From Aquimarina sp. TRL1 (GTDB taxonomy: Bacteria; Bacteroidota; Bacteroidia; Flavobacteriales; Flavobacteriaceae): a stretch of DNA of 64,000 nucleotides. A model generated the notes under the pieces. That model saw only the letters and a list, made by a program, of their open reading frames with translations. It was not told the DNA's origin and did not search any database. Position numbers and translations under genes: made by a program. Shown one piece after another: positions 23,921 through 33,491 of the stretch. The stretch lies in contig NZ_CP053590.1 in the NCBI RefSeq assembly GCF_013365535.1, positions 3,276,501 to 3,340,500 of the forward strand, given 5' to 3'. Each line of letters opens with the position of its first letter. The first letter of the stretch is position 1.

Positions 23921-26332
23921 TTAATTATCCAGAAAGAACCGGTACTTTAGATAAAAGGCACTTCCTGGTTTTGATTGTCTAAAATTGTCATATGCCGAAG
24001 CGTCAAAAATATTTTGCACTTCGATGTTTACATTGTGTTTTCCGTTTGTTGAAGAGAATGTAATTCCTGCATTGTTTAGGAATTGGGTTGGGATTTCATT
24101 TTTATCCGTCAGGGTAGCTGCTTTCTTATAGGCGACATAGAACTTATCGACAAAATTTACTCCGTAATAAACCGAAGTATTCACCTTGCGTATCAGGTTT
24201 GGCAATTGATAGCTGATGTCTGCATTGGCAAAAAGAGAAGGAGTATTCGGTAGTTGCTGTTTTTCGAATACGCGTTCCTCTATGGATCCGGAGGGAAAAT
24301 CCTGATTGTTGAGTACCTGCTGCCAGGTCAGATTCCCGCTGAATCTCAGTTTTTTGTACTGGTATATAAGATCCCATTCGACTCCCCGTATTAAAACATC
24401 TTCTTCATTTTGATAGGAGTTGACCAAGCCCGAGAACTGAAAACGGATAAAGTTTTTTACATCTCTGCGGAATAGATGTACCTCGTTTTTCAGGAATCCG
24501 TTATCGGTAGGGTAGGTATACCCGATTCCCAGATTTATATTTTTACTGATTTCGGGTTGCAAACCGGGAACTGCCAGAATGCTTAATCCATCTCCGAATA
24601 TTTCTTTTGGTTGCGGGATTCTGTATCCTTTTTCATAAGAACCTTTTAGCAATAAGTCGGGGGTAATAAAATACCGGGTCGAAAATGAATATCCCAGTCT
24701 GTCCTGTATCGTCGAAACATCCTCTATTCCAATAGAGGAATCGGTAAAAGTGATGGCTTGTTTTGCCAGGGTTTTGAAATAATAGTGTTTAAGAGCAAGG
24801 ACGCTTTCTAATTTTTGATCAAAAAAGGTTGTGGTATAGGCGAAACCGCTAACTGCCTTTTTGATGGTATTTGGAGATTTGAAAGGTTGATTTTCTTCGG
24901 TATTAATTCTGTTTTCCCCCTCCCGGCTTATTTCAGAATAGATATGATTCAGACCGATAGTATGCCCTTCACTGATGTTGTAATTCGCATGAACACGGTA
25001 CTGGAACTGCGACTGATTAAACTTAAACAGGGTTTTGGGCTGTAAAAACTCCCCGCGACCATCTTGTATTTCGTTTACTTTAAAACTTCCGTCCCAGCTA
25101 TACCGGTTGGATGAGGTGTCAATACTGGTGCGCTTGATCGTGTTGTATAAAGCAAAAATATCTAAGCTCAACCGCTCGTCGAATATCCTGGATTTGGTAT
25201 AGCGAAGACGTACCGTTTGGTTGTGTTCTTCTTCTGTAGCTTCTCCGATAGGTCTGTTATTCAATCCCTGAATTTCCCGGTCAATTCCGGCAGCGGCAAA
25301 ATCAACGATAAGTGCATCTGCCCATTGTGTATTGGTAAAACCAAGCCCGATATTTCCCAGTACAGAGCGGTATTGATCGTGAAATCGCTCGACATCTCCG
25401 GTTACCTCTGTATCGATTTCTCTCTCGATACCGTTTTGAATTACGGTTTCCTTGACAAAGTAATTTACATCCCGCATAAGGTAATTGTTATCGCTGTAAT
25501 TGTAGATACCGCTTACTTTGACCGTGAAACCGCTTTTCTCAGCCCGATATTGACTATTGAGATTGAAGCGATGTGTGTTAAATGAACCAACACTATGCGA
25601 GACGTCAAAAAAAGAAGCTTTCTTTTTATTGGTTATAATATTAATAGCACCCCCAAGGGCATCCGCCCCAAGTGATACAGGAACAACTCCTTTGTATACA
25701 TCGATGCGTTCTATAAGATTGACAGAGATATTATTAAGACTGTATGCTTCTCCTAATTCATCAATGGGAATGTCATCGACAAATACCCTGATCTGCTTAT
25801 CCGTCAGTCCGTTTAATGATAGTTTATAAGAAGATCCCAGCCCCCCGGTGGATCGGATTCTGATCCCGGAGGTCTTGTTTAGGATGACAGAAGCATCAGT
25901 CGTATTGTTCTTTAATTGTTTAGTACTGATAGAATTGACAGCGAAACTCTGTTCTTTGATCCTGGTAGTCTTACTTTTTCCAGTTACTGTGACTTCGTCA
26001 ATAGCTGTTAAATCTGTTTCCAGAGTAATGTTCAGGGTGATTTTTTCTCCTTCACTCAGGGAAACAGTTTGCAGTTGTTTTTTGTATCCCAAACCGGAAA
26101 CTTCCAGTACATACGCTCCCGGAGCAATATTGTATATGCTATAGGTTCCTTTTACATCCGTATATGCCCCGTGATTGGTATTCCTTAGTAAGGCAGTGAT
26201 CCCCTCAATCCCATTGTTACGGGTATCTGTTACGGTTCCTGTGATCGTCGCTGGCTCCCCCTGCGCATACGAATAGAGAATCGTACAGCTAGTAAGTATG
26301 AAATAGACAACTATTTTTATATAGTTAAACAT
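23921..26332 (-). CDS. TonB-dependent outer-membrane receptor
   Basis: The 803-residue product has a signal peptide ending SYAQ, a CarboxypepD_reg-like beta-sandwich (ATITGTVTDTRNNGIEGITA), a plug domain (RIRSTGGLGSSYKLSLNGLT; VYKGVVPVSLGADALGGAIN) and a 22-strand barrel to residue 803. It imports an iron chelate or similar ligand with energy from TonB/ExbBD. The plug sequence and DUF4374 partner point to the siderophore group. A LytS/LytTR pair is transcribed divergently (166 bp gap) and may control it. Confidence 0.85.
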   Translation of the reverse strand: MFNYIKIVVYFILTSCTILYSYAQGEPATITGTVTDTRNNGIEGITALLRNTNHGAYTDVKGTYSIYNIAPGAYVLEVSGLGYKKQLQTVSLSEGEKITLNITLETDLTAIDEVTVTGKSKTTRIKEQSFAVNSISTKQLKNNTTDASVILNKTSGIRIRSTGGLGSSYKLSLNGLTDKQIRVFVDDIPIDELGEAYSLNNISVNLIERIDVYKGVVPVSLGADALGGAINIITNKKKASFFDVSHSVGSFNTHRFNLNSQYRAEKSGFTVKVSGIYNYSDNNYLMRDVNYFVKETVIQNGIEREIDTEVTGDVERFHDQYRSVLGNIGLGFTNTQWADALIVDFAAAGIDREIQGLNNRPIGEATEEEHNQTVRLRYTKSRIFDERLSLDIFALYNTIKRTSIDTSSNRYSWDGSFKVNEIQDGRGEFLQPKTLFKFNQSQFQYRVHANYNISEGHTIGLNHIYSEISREGENRINTEENQPFKSPNTIKKAVSGFAYTTTFFDQKLESVLALKHYYFKTLAKQAITFTDSSIGIEDVSTIQDRLGYSFSTRYFITPDLLLKGSYEKGYRIPQPKEIFGDGLSILAVPGLQPEISKNINLGIGYTYPTDNGFLKNEVHLFRRDVKNFIRFQFSGLVNSYQNEEDVLIRGVEWDLIYQYKKLRFSGNLTWQQVLNNQDFPSGSIEERVFEKQQLPNTPSLFANADISYQLPNLIRKVNTSVYYGVNFVDKFYVAYKKAATLTDKNEIPTQFLNNAGITFSSTNGKHNVNIEVQNIFDASAYDNFRQSKPGSAFYLKYRFFLDN

Positions 26333-26513
26333 TATAATTTAGATTAAATAAGAATAATTCGCGAAAGTGTAAAATAAATGAGGGAGATAAAAGGATAAAT
26401 CTGTCAACGACATTTTTAATATGGCGAACGTCACTTTTAAAAAATCAGCAGGTTAATTGTGAAATAATAGACGTATTTGCTTAAAGATTATTCTATTTTT
26501 GAGGTCAATTTTG

Positions 26514-27575
26514 ATGGTAATGAAGCAGCAATTACATGCATTTTTTACAAAAAACTATGCAGAGATTATATATCAGTTATTAGTTTCTGTAGCGTTGTTT
26601 TTTTTCTATTCTTTTATACAGGAAGAAGGCATTTATAATTCGGAAGCGATCCAAAAGTGGATTCCTTATAAAATTGCATTTTTTGGTAATTACATGGTGG
26701 CAGCCATGTTTATTAATTATGTCTTATTACCTAAGTTGTATTCTAGAAAACGCTTTGCATTGTTTTTTACCAGTGTTGCGTTATTGATCATCCTTGTCAT
26801 TCTTACAGATGAATTTTTCCTGGAAAAAATATATTTTCCGGAGACTAGAGGAACGTATTTTCCGGGAGTGTTTTTTACTCTGGTGGAAACACTTCCTTTA
26901 ATCATATTTTATATGGGATTTAAGTTTGCCTGGGATTACAATAAAAAACAAAGCGAGATAGAAAAATTAAAAGTACTGGTTAAGGATAGTGAATTACAAT
27001 TTTTAAAATCTCAGATTAACCCTCATTTTCTCTTTAATAACCTGAATAATTTGTACGCATACGCATTAGAAGAATCTCCTAAGACACCTACCATCATCTT
27101 AGAATTGTCATCAGTGTTGCGCTATATGTTATACGATTGCAAAGAGGATTTTGTACCACTTCCTAAGGAGGTGGAACACCTGAAGAATTTTACAGAGTTA
27201 TACAAGCTTCAGATAGAGCATAGGGGAGATATACAGTTTCATACCAATGTAGCAGCTTCAGAATATTCTATAGCCCCTCTGATTCTTATGGTATTTATAG
27301 AGAATGCGTTTAAACATAGTACGAATTCTCAGTCCGAAGGAATTGAGATTGAGATAGCTATTACGGTATCCCAAACAGGAGTTTTGAATTTTATTTGCAA
27401 AAACGGGTTTTCTCCATTGGATCAAAAAGGAAATACCTCCAGAGGAATAGGGATACTCAATGTCAGAAAGCGTTTAGAATTATTATACCCTAATGCGCAT
27501 ACATTGGAAATTACAAATACGGATACCGTCTTTAATGTAGCGTTAAAAATGCAGTTAAAACCGATAGGACAATGA
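26514..27575 (+). CDS. LytS/YehU-type sensor histidine kinase
   Basis: I start at the ATG at 26514; a further ATG at 26520 is equally good. The open frame from TTG at 26499 overlaps a TATTTTTG box at 26494-26501 that may be the -7 element. About four membrane helices are followed by the His_kinase module with the phosphorylated His in LKSQINPHFLFNNLNNLYA, and an ATP-binding part (LILMVFIENAFKHST; GIGILNVRKRLELLY). It phosphorylates the LytTR regulator encoded next, with a 4-bp overlap. Signal unknown. Confidence 0.85.
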   Translation: MVMKQQLHAFFTKNYAEIIYQLLVSVALFFFYSFIQEEGIYNSEAIQKWIPYKIAFFGNYMVAAMFINYVLLPKLYSRKRFALFFTSVALLIILVILTDEFFLEKIYFPETRGTYFPGVFFTLVETLPLIIFYMGFKFAWDYNKKQSEIEKLKVLVKDSELQFLKSQINPHFLFNNLNNLYAYALEESPKTPTIILELSSVLRYMLYDCKEDFVPLPKEVEHLKNFTELYKLQIEHRGDIQFHTNVAASEYSIAPLILMVFIENAFKHSTNSQSEGIEIEIAITVSQTGVLNFICKNGFSPLDQKGNTSRGIGILNVRKRLELLYPNAHTLEITNTDTVFNVALKMQLKPIGQ

Positions 27576-28252
27576 TTAGATGTGTTATAATAGAAGATCA
27601 GCCGCCAGCACAGCGAATACTGAAAAAATATATTTTAGGAGTAGATGATTTACTGCTGATGGAAACATTCTCTGATGTGATCAAAGCAAAAGAGTATATG
27701 CAGACAACTACTATCGATTTGCTATTTCTGGATGTTCATCTGCCGAAAATATCGGGGATTGATTTTTTAAAATCTTTTCCGAATCACCCCAAAGTAATTC
27801 TTACGACTGCTTTTTCTGAATACGCGCTGGAGAGTTATGCGTTTAATGTGGTGGATTATTTATTAAAACCGATACCCTACGAACGGTTTTTGCAGGCGAT
27901 TGCCAAATTGAGAAATAGTATTGTCTCTCAAGCAGAAAAAGCAGCAACGACCGTGATAATTAAATCAGGATATGAGCATATTAAGGTATATACCGACGCT
28001 ATTATATATATTAAATCTGATTCTGATTATACAGAGGTCAATACAGCGGAGAAGAAATACCTGAGTAAAGATTCTTTAAAGCAATGGTTGGAAAAACTGA
28101 ATGAAAATGATTTTTGCCAGGTGCATAAATCCTACCTGATTAACGTACAGTATCTGAGCAAAGTTGTAGGTAACACGATTTATTTAGCAGATAACAATAT
28201 TCCGATAGGGAGGGCTTTTAAGAAGCATTTTGTCTCCTGTTATTTACAGTAG
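27572..28252 (+). CDS. LytTR-family response regulator
   Basis: The 226-residue product has a receiver domain (phospho-acceptor Asp in LLFLDVHLPKISGIDFL; Lys in VVDYLLKPIPYERF) and a C-terminal LytTR DNA-binding domain (IIYIKSDSDYTEVNT; FCQVHKSYLINVQYLS). Its start overlaps the kinase stop (ATGA). The divergent receptor operon is the obvious candidate target. Confidence 0.85.
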   Translation: MIRCVIIEDQPPAQRILKKYILGVDDLLLMETFSDVIKAKEYMQTTTIDLLFLDVHLPKISGIDFLKSFPNHPKVILTTAFSEYALESYAFNVVDYLLKPIPYERFLQAIAKLRNSIVSQAEKAATTVIIKSGYEHIKVYTDAIIYIKSDSDYTEVNTAEKKYLSKDSLKQWLEKLNENDFCQVHKSYLINVQYLSKVVGNTIYLADNNIPIGRAFKKHFVSCYLQ

Positions 28253-28331
28253 CCATGCAACCAGGATATGCTTAGAAAGGGGAGGAGTTGTCTTTTTGAT
28301 AAAATGAGTTGTTGCATTCCCCTTAAAAAAT

Positions 28332-28355
28332 AAACCCCAGTAAATACTGAGGTTT
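28332..28355 (-). terminator. ssrA terminator
   Basis: On the minus strand AAACCTCAG and CTGGGGTTT (one G-T pair) form a stem beginning 14 bp past the tmRNA 3' end and followed by ATTTTTTAAGG. Confidence 0.65.
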
Positions 28356-28368
28356 TGAAGTGTTTTTG

Positions 28369-28763
28369 TGGAGTCGGAGGGATTCGAACCCTCGTCCAAA
28401 CAAGTAACAAAACAGCTTTCTACACGCTTAGTTTTTGTTTAATTGTCGATGTAAGACCGATCAAAAACTACCTATCTTACACGTATTCTCTAAGAGTTTC
28501 GAGAGGATATTGAGACCCTACCTTCTCTAGGTTTATTTTTACGAAGTCTCAAAATCAATCGCCATAAACCAAGGCTATTGGGAGACTTCCTGCTTGTTCG
28601 CCTTGCGAACCGAGGCATTATCCTACTATAATTCAGATTATGCAGCTAGGGCGTAGTTATTCTCGCCGTTTAAAAAAGATGAAATATGATATTAGCGAGC
28701 TGTATTTCAGCGCTCGACGTGCTTACCATCGTATTAATCTCGCTGTCAAAACCAGTCGACCCC
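28369..28763 (-). ncRNA. ssrA: Transfer-messenger RNA (tmRNA)
   Basis: The 395-nt RNA has a 5' end GGGGTCGACTGG whose first seven bases pair with CGACTCC at the 3' end (one G-U), a T-arm GAGGGTTCGAATCCCTC, and an internal reading frame encoding the tag GENNYALAA followed by TAA (GGCGAGAATAACTACGCCCT...). The tag is the flavobacterial type. tmRNA rescues stalled ribosomes and marks the nascent chain for proteolysis. The CCA end is not fully encoded (CTCCACAA). Ends are inferred from the acceptor pairing. Confidence 0.95.
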
Positions 28764-28917
28764 GATGGTGTTTCCATAAAAATTGATCATCAACAGAATC
28801 AGGAATCAAATGTTCATGCCTATTTTGATCAAAAATCAATGTGGGCGGCAAATATAATCATAAATATTATACCTTTAACCTCGCTTTTTGAATAATCAAT
28901 ATTTATACCAAATTATT

Positions 28918-30126
28918 ATGACAAGATTCGGAATCATTAAAGAACGAAAAAACCCGCCAGATCGTCGTGTCGTCTTTTCTCCAAAGGGAGCCAAAAAGGC
29001 AGTAGATCAGTATCCGGATGCAACTTTTGTAGTAGAAACCTCAGATGTTCGGGTCTTTAGTGATGAAGCGTATAAAGCCGAGGGGTTTGAGGTAACCACA
29101 GATATGTCGGATTGCGATGTACTATTAGGAGTAAAAGAAGTACCTGTAGATGCGTTACTTCCGAATAAAAAATACTTTTTCTTCTCGCATACAATCAAGA
29201 AGCAACCTTATAACCGAAAGTTGCTAAAAGCCGTATTAGATAAGAATATAGAGCTGTATGATCATGAAGTAATAGTGAATACGGCAGGTTTCAGGTTGAT
29301 TGGGTTTGGTCGCTATGCCGGGATTGTAGGAACCTACAATGGGATAAGAGCCTGGGGAACCACTCAGGGAACATTTCAGATTCCCAAGGCTTCTGAATTG
29401 CCTGATCAGCGGGCACTGGAAGATACCCTGCGATCTATAGCCTTGCCCCCGATCAAAATTGTACTAACAGGTAATGGAAAAGTAGGAAGTGGTGCCAAAG
29501 AAATACTGGATGCGATGAACATCAGAGAGGTGTCTGTAGAAGAATATCTGACCCGGCAGTTTGAAGAGGCTGTATATGTACAGATTGATGTATTAGATTA
29601 TAACAAAAGAAAAGATGGTCAACAGTTGCCCAAAGAAGACTTTTATACCAATCCTGCAGACTATAGAAGTGATTTTATGAAATATGCCGTTGTAAGTGAC
29701 CTGTACATCGCCGGTCATTTTTATGGAGATGGCGCTCCTTATATTTTTACCCGGGAAGATGCAAAGTCTCCTGATTTTAAAATTCAGTTGGTAGCAGATA
29801 TATCCTGTGATATCGACGGACCGGTAGCTTCTACATTGCGAGCATCAACCATAGCAGCTCCTATATATGGATACCATCCGCAAAAAGAGATAGAAGTAGA
29901 TGCTATGGATAAAGAAGCGATTGTGGTTATGGCAGTTGATAATCTCCCATGCGAGCTACCAGCGGATGCCAGTGAAGGTTTTGGAGCGATGTTTTTAGAA
30001 CATGTCATTCCGGCATTTTTTACAGATGATAAGGAAGGAATATTAGAAAGAGCGAGAATGACTCAAAATGGCGCATTGACCCAACGATATGCATATCTAC
30101 AGGATTATGTAGATGGAAAAGAATAA
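28918..30126 (+). CDS. Alanine/saccharopine dehydrogenase-like NAD(P) oxidoreductase
   Basis: I start at the ATG at 28918 ([20 protein letters not shown]), which gives the canonical N-terminus; the frame is open 30 bp further up. The 402-residue product has the AlaDh_PNT N-terminal domain ([29 protein letters not shown]) and a Rossmann segment ([19 protein letters not shown], variant of GxGxxG). The pattern fits the lysine-forming saccharopine dehydrogenase/alanine dehydrogenase group. The exact substrate cannot be told from sequence alone. It is a single gene followed by a terminator. Confidence 0.7.
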   Translation: MTRFGIIKERKNPPDRRVVFSPKGAKKAVDQYPDATFVVETSDVRVFSDEAYKAEGFEVTTDMSDCDVLLGVKEVPVDALLPNKKYFFFSHTIKKQPYNRKLLKAVLDKNIELYDHEVIVNTAGFRLIGFGRYAGIVGTYNGIRAWGTTQGTFQIPKASELPDQRALEDTLRSIALPPIKIVLTGNGKVGSGAKEILDAMNIREVSVEEYLTRQFEEAVYVQIDVLDYNKRKDGQQLPKEDFYTNPADYRSDFMKYAVVSDLYIAGHFYGDGAPYIFTREDAKSPDFKIQLVADISCDIDGPVASTLRASTIAAPIYGYHPQKEIEVDAMDKEAIVVMAVDNLPCELPADASEGFGAMFLEHVIPAFFTDDKEGILERARMTQNGALTQRYAYLQDYVDGKE

Positions 30127-30141
30127 AAAATAAAAAATGCG

Positions 30142-30166
30142 ATCCCAGGTTTTGGTATCCTGGGAT
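30142..30166 (+). terminator. Hairpin terminator
   Basis: ATCCCAGG pairs with CCTGGGAT around TTTTGGTAT. It lies 15 bp after the dehydrogenase stop, between that gene and pyrF. The T-run is short (TTGCTTT). Confidence 0.6.
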
Positions 30167-30183
30167 TTGCTTTAATATCTTTG
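30151..30183 (+). promoter_or_regulatory. Candidate Bacteroidota promoter for pyrF
   Basis: TTTGG at 30151 and TATCTTTG at 30176-30183 (fits TAnnTTTG) are 21 bp apart, and the pyrF ATG follows 20 bp later. The upstream element overlaps the terminator loop. Assignment is by consensus only. Confidence 0.4.
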
Positions 30184-30203
30184 CAGCGTTAAAGCAGAGA
30201 ACG

Positions 30204-31025
30204 ATGACAACTGAGCAACTTGTAGCCCAAATAAATAAAAAACAATCCTTTTTGTGTATAGGACTAGATGTAGACCTTACTAAAATACCCCCACAGCTGT
30301 TAGAGACAGAGGATCCTATTTTTGAATTCAATAAAGCGATTATAGATGCTACGCATCATTTGGCGGTGGCCTATAAACCCAATACGGCTTTTTATGAAGC
30401 GTATGGAATCAAAGGGTGGAAGTCTCTGGAAAAAACCATTCAGTATATCAATACCCATTATCCCGAAATGTATACCATAGCTGATGCAAAAAGGGGAGAT
30501 ATCGGAAATACAAGTGCGATGTATGCCAAAGCTTTTTTCGAAGATCTGGGGTTTGATTCCGTGACAGTAGCCCCCTATATGGGAAAAGATTCTGTAGAAC
30601 CTTTTTTATCCTTCGAAGATAAACACACTATTATGTTGGCGCTGACATCCAATGAAGGAGCTTTTGATTTTCAAATAAAGGAAACCGAAGGAAAAGAATT
30701 GTATAAACAGGTATTAGAAACCTCTACTTCCTGGAACAATGCCTCCCAGCTTATGTATGTAGTGGGAGCAACAAAGGCGACGTACTTTACAGAGATTCGA
30801 AAGATTGTACCGGATAGTTTCTTATTAGTTCCTGGAGTAGGAGCGCAGGGAGGAAACTTACAGGATGTATGTAAGTACGGAATGAATGATCAGGTAGGTC
30901 TTTTGATTAATTCGTCCAGAGGGATTATCTATGCATCTAAAGGAACTGATTTTGCAGCTGCAGCGGCGGCAAGTGCCCTGACGTTGCAACAAGAGATGCA
31001 GCAGATTTTAGCGGGTAGAAAGTAG
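30204..31025 (+). CDS. pyrF: Orotidine 5'-phosphate decarboxylase
   Basis: This 273-residue enzyme carries out the last step of UMP synthesis, OMP to UMP plus CO2. It is the longer type: [28 protein letters not shown], active-site motif [17 protein letters not shown] with the Lys-Asp catalytic set, [23 protein letters not shown] and [12 protein letters not shown] for phosphate binding. Length fits the family. The BtuF-like gene follows 31 bp later on the same strand and may be read from the same transcript. Confidence 0.93.
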   Translation: MTTEQLVAQINKKQSFLCIGLDVDLTKIPPQLLETEDPIFEFNKAIIDATHHLAVAYKPNTAFYEAYGIKGWKSLEKTIQYINTHYPEMYTIADAKRGDIGNTSAMYAKAFFEDLGFDSVTVAPYMGKDSVEPFLSFEDKHTIMLALTSNEGAFDFQIKETEGKELYKQVLETSTSWNNASQLMYVVGATKATYFTEIRKIVPDSFLLVPGVGAQGGNLQDVCKYGMNDQVGLLINSSRGIIYASKGTDFAAAAAASALTLQQEMQQILAGRK

Positions 31026-31056
31026 TTTTAGCAATGTGTTATCAAATAGATATGTG

Positions 31057-31854
31057 ATGGAACATCAGGATCAGTTAGGTCGATCTGTACTTGTAGAGAG
31101 AACACCGGTACGGATTGTTTCTTTAGTGCCTTCCCTGACAGAGTTGCTCGTGTCTTTGGGGTTGGAAGATCGCATTGTCGGAGTAACCAAATTTTGTGTT
31201 CACCCATCGCATATCCGAAAGTCAAAAACAATCGTCGGAGGTACAAAAACGGTTCACTATGATCGGATAAAAGCCTTGACGCCTGATCTGATTATATGCA
31301 ATAAAGAAGAGAATACTCAGGAGATTGTCGAGACCCTGGAACGCGATTTTCAGGTTCATGTGTCAGATATGTATACATTGGCAGATGTCTATGAGTTGAT
31401 CGGTCAGTATGGGGCTCTTTTTGAAGTAACTGAAGCTGCTGCAACGATTAAGAATGCTATAGCTGAGGATCAGGAAGTATTTGTTAGAGAAAGGGCGGGT
31501 GTGCTACCCGTTCGAGTGGCGTACTTTATCTGGCGAAAGCCCTGGATGGTGGCAGGAGGGAATACGTTTATTAACTACCTGATGCAGCAGGGAGATTTTG
31601 TCAATGTATATGAAGAAACGACTCGCTACCCCGAGATAACACTCCAGTCACTGCTGGAGAAACAGGTACAGGTTGTATTTCTGTCTTCTGAACCATACCC
31701 TTTTGCAGATAAGCATATAGAAGAAATAAAGAAAGAAATAGGAGATCAGATTCCGATAATGTTAGTCGATGGGGAATATTTTTCCTGGTATGGTTCCAGG
31801 CTATTGGGCGCCTTTGAATATTTCAGGGAGTTACACCGAGAGTTACCTGTTTAG
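31057..31854 (+). CDS. BtuF-like helical-backbone metal receptor protein
   Basis: I start at the ATG at 31057 (MEHQDQLGRSVLVERTPVRI); the earlier GTG at 31036 adds only seven residues. The 265-residue product has the fold of class III periplasmic binding proteins: RIVSLVPSLTELLVSLGLED, IVGVTKFCVHP, ALTPDLIICNKEEN, VAYFIWRKPWMVAGGNTFIN. There is no signal peptide, so despite its similarity to cobalamin- or siderophore-binding proteins it is probably cytoplasmic. Role unproven. It overlaps convergently by 4 bp with the next gene. Confidence 0.75.
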   Translation: MEHQDQLGRSVLVERTPVRIVSLVPSLTELLVSLGLEDRIVGVTKFCVHPSHIRKSKTIVGGTKTVHYDRIKALTPDLIICNKEENTQEIVETLERDFQVHVSDMYTLADVYELIGQYGALFEVTEAAATIKNAIAEDQEVFVRERAGVLPVRVAYFIWRKPWMVAGGNTFINYLMQQGDFVNVYEETTRYPEITLQSLLEKQVQVVFLSSEPYPFADKHIEEIKKEIGDQIPIMLVDGEYFSWYGSRLLGAFEYFRELHRELPV

Positions 31855-32054
31855 TGATGACTAGCTGTGCGTTTATTGTGTGATAGCACATTTTCCAATT
31901 TGTCGATTTCTACCAGAAGCTGTTTTGCCTCTTCGTGGAGTTGATCACATTTTTGTTTGTTTTTAGGAGCGACTGTATACGCGCACTTCATCAACTTCGA
32001 ATAACGACACTTTAATTTTTCCAGTTGTGTTTTGTTTTTAAACCAGGCAAACAT
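31851..32054 (-). CDS. Lacal_2735 family small protein
   Basis: I start at the second ATG (32054), giving MFAWFKNKTQLEKLKCRYSK, the usual beginning of the Lacal_2735 family in Flavobacteriaceae. The product of 67 residues is a helical hairpin with charged faces (AKQLLVEIDKLENVL) and no signal peptide. Function unknown. Its 3' end overlaps the BtuF-like gene by 4 bp on the opposite strand. Confidence 0.75.
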   Translation of the reverse strand: MFAWFKNKTQLEKLKCRYSKLMKCAYTVAPKNKQKCDQLHEEAKQLLVEIDKLENVLSHNKRTASHH

Positions 32055-32172
32055 ATTTTTCTTCTTCAAGATCTGTGGTCAAAATTACAGGATAGAAAAG
32101 AGAAAAGCTCTTAATGTCAAGTTAATGTTCCTAAAAAATAAAGAATCTAAATAATGAGGATAGCAACTAAAT

Positions 32173-32889
32173 TTAGTTTCTATCCTGCAAGCTGAATACT
32201 CGTCTCAGTAAGTCCGTAGTTCGGGAGCTGAGTTTTGTTCTGATTTCTTTTTCTTCTATAGCAATCATTTTATAAACACCGTTTAGCGCCTGTCCGGTTA
32301 CATAATCCGTCAGGTCTGGGTTTACTTTTTGTGTAAAAGGTACAGCATTGTATTTTTTGATAATGTTCGTCCATACACGATCAGCTCCAACACGAGATAA
32401 TGAAGAGTTGATCACCGGAGAAAACTTACCATATAAACTAGTTTTGGTTTTTCCGATTAAGTATTTTGTGGCGGCATCCTGATTTCCTAACAAGATTTGC
32501 TTGGCATCGGTAAAGGTAATCTGGCGAACAGCATTGACAAAAATAGGGGTAGCTTCTTTTACCGCATCTTCTGCTGCTCTGTTTAAAACTTTTAACCCTT
32601 CATCAGCTAATTTGCCCAGACCGATGTCTCGTAATGTCTTATCTACTTTTTGTAATTCTTGTGGCAACATTATTTTGACCAGCTGATTTCGGTAAAAACC
32701 ATCTGTCTGTGTTAGTTTAGAAACCTGCTTGTCAATTCCCTTGTCCAATGCTTGTCGCAGCCCATTTCCTATATCAGCATTACTAAGACCGATCCCTCCT
32801 GTATTTTGAGGTAGGTTTTCCATTACTTGTTGTAATTCAGCACAGCTGGATGCGATGACTAATAAAGCGAGCACAAGATACTTTTTCAT
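32173..32889 (-). CDS. DUF4197 lipoprotein
   Basis: The 238-residue product has lipobox IASSC. It follows DUF4197: GLSNADIGNGLRQALDKGID, LPQELQKVDKTLRDIGLGKL, AVKEATPIFVNAVRQITFTD, YLIGKTKTSLYGKFSPVINS, FTQKVNPDLTDYVTGQALNG. The fold is all-helical and the function unknown; the protein is widely conserved in Bacteroidota and Proteobacteria. Single gene, transcribed away from the BlaI/BlaR1 pair. Confidence 0.85.
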   Translation of the reverse strand: MKKYLVLALLVIASSCAELQQVMENLPQNTGGIGLSNADIGNGLRQALDKGIDKQVSKLTQTDGFYRNQLVKIMLPQELQKVDKTLRDIGLGKLADEGLKVLNRAAEDAVKEATPIFVNAVRQITFTDAKQILLGNQDAATKYLIGKTKTSLYGKFSPVINSSLSRVGADRVWTNIIKKYNAVPFTQKVNPDLTDYVTGQALNGVYKMIAIEEKEIRTKLSSRTTDLLRRVFSLQDRN

Positions 32890-33026
32890 AAAAAATGGTT
32901 TTTAAGATAAAGACAAGATACATGTTTCTTGTTTATCCGCCGTAAAAATAACATACTTTCTCGAAATAAACATAGAAAATAAGAGAAGGAATACAAAGGA
33001 TGGAAGCGAGAATGAAAAAAATAATT

Positions 33027-33060
33027 AACTAAATTTTTAGTTTAAACTAATTTTTTAGTT
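33027..33060 (+). promoter_or_regulatory. Tandem operator dyads, probable BlaI-type binding site
   Basis: AACTAAATTTTTAGTT (33027-33042) and AACTAATTTTTTAGTT (33045-33060) are two dyads 18 bp apart centre to centre; between them TTAGTTTAAACTAA is itself a perfect palindrome. They lie 72 bp upstream of the BlaI-like gene. BlaI/MecI repressors bind such AT-rich dyads and regulate their own operon, so this is the likely autoregulatory site. Confidence 0.6.
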
Positions 33061-33131
33061 ATATTGCAATCAGAAATCACCATATGAACCTGTATCGGTT
33101 ATTAAAGTGATGCGATTAAAAGAAAACATCC

Positions 33132-33491
33132 ATGAAGCAATTAACGAAAGCAGAAGAAGATATCATGCAAATTTTATGGGAACTGGAAGAGGGGAATGTA
33201 GCCGCTATTATAGAAGAGTTTCCGGATCCAAAACCAGCGTATAATACGGTATCAACTATTGTAAGGATCTTAGAGACCAAGGGATTTGTAACTTATAAAA
33301 AGAAAGGACGGGGACATATTTATTATCCGGCAGTAAAGAAATCTGAATACAGTAATCAACGTATTCATAAGTTGATGGATGGTTACTTTCAGGGATCTTT
33401 CAAAAGCATGGTTTCTTTTTTTGTAAAGAAAAATGAAGTAAGCATGGAAGAAGTGGAGGAGATGATCAAAGAAATTAATAAAAAAGAGTAG
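33132..33491 (+). CDS. BlaI/MecI/CopY-family transcriptional repressor
   Basis: The 119-residue product is a winged-helix protein of the BlaI family: KQLTKAEEDIMQILWELEEG, AAIIEEFPDPKPAYNTVSTI, VRILETKGFVTYKKKGRGHI, and a C-terminal dimerisation helix (SMEEVEEMIKEINKKE). These repressors are inactivated by proteolysis triggered by the partner BlaR1 peptidase, whose gene begins directly at its stop codon. No beta-lactamase gene is adjacent, so the regulated genes may lie elsewhere. Confidence 0.9.
   Translation: MKQLTKAEEDIMQILWELEEGNVAAIIEEFPDPKPAYNTVSTIVRILETKGFVTYKKKGRGHIYYPAVKKSEYSNQRIHKLMDGYFQGSFKSMVSFFVKKNEVSMEEVEEMIKEINKKE

Noticed and set aside
26499..26513. TTG as start of the LytS-like kinase
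   Set aside because: It overlaps a good -7 promoter box and adds five residues not expected in the family.
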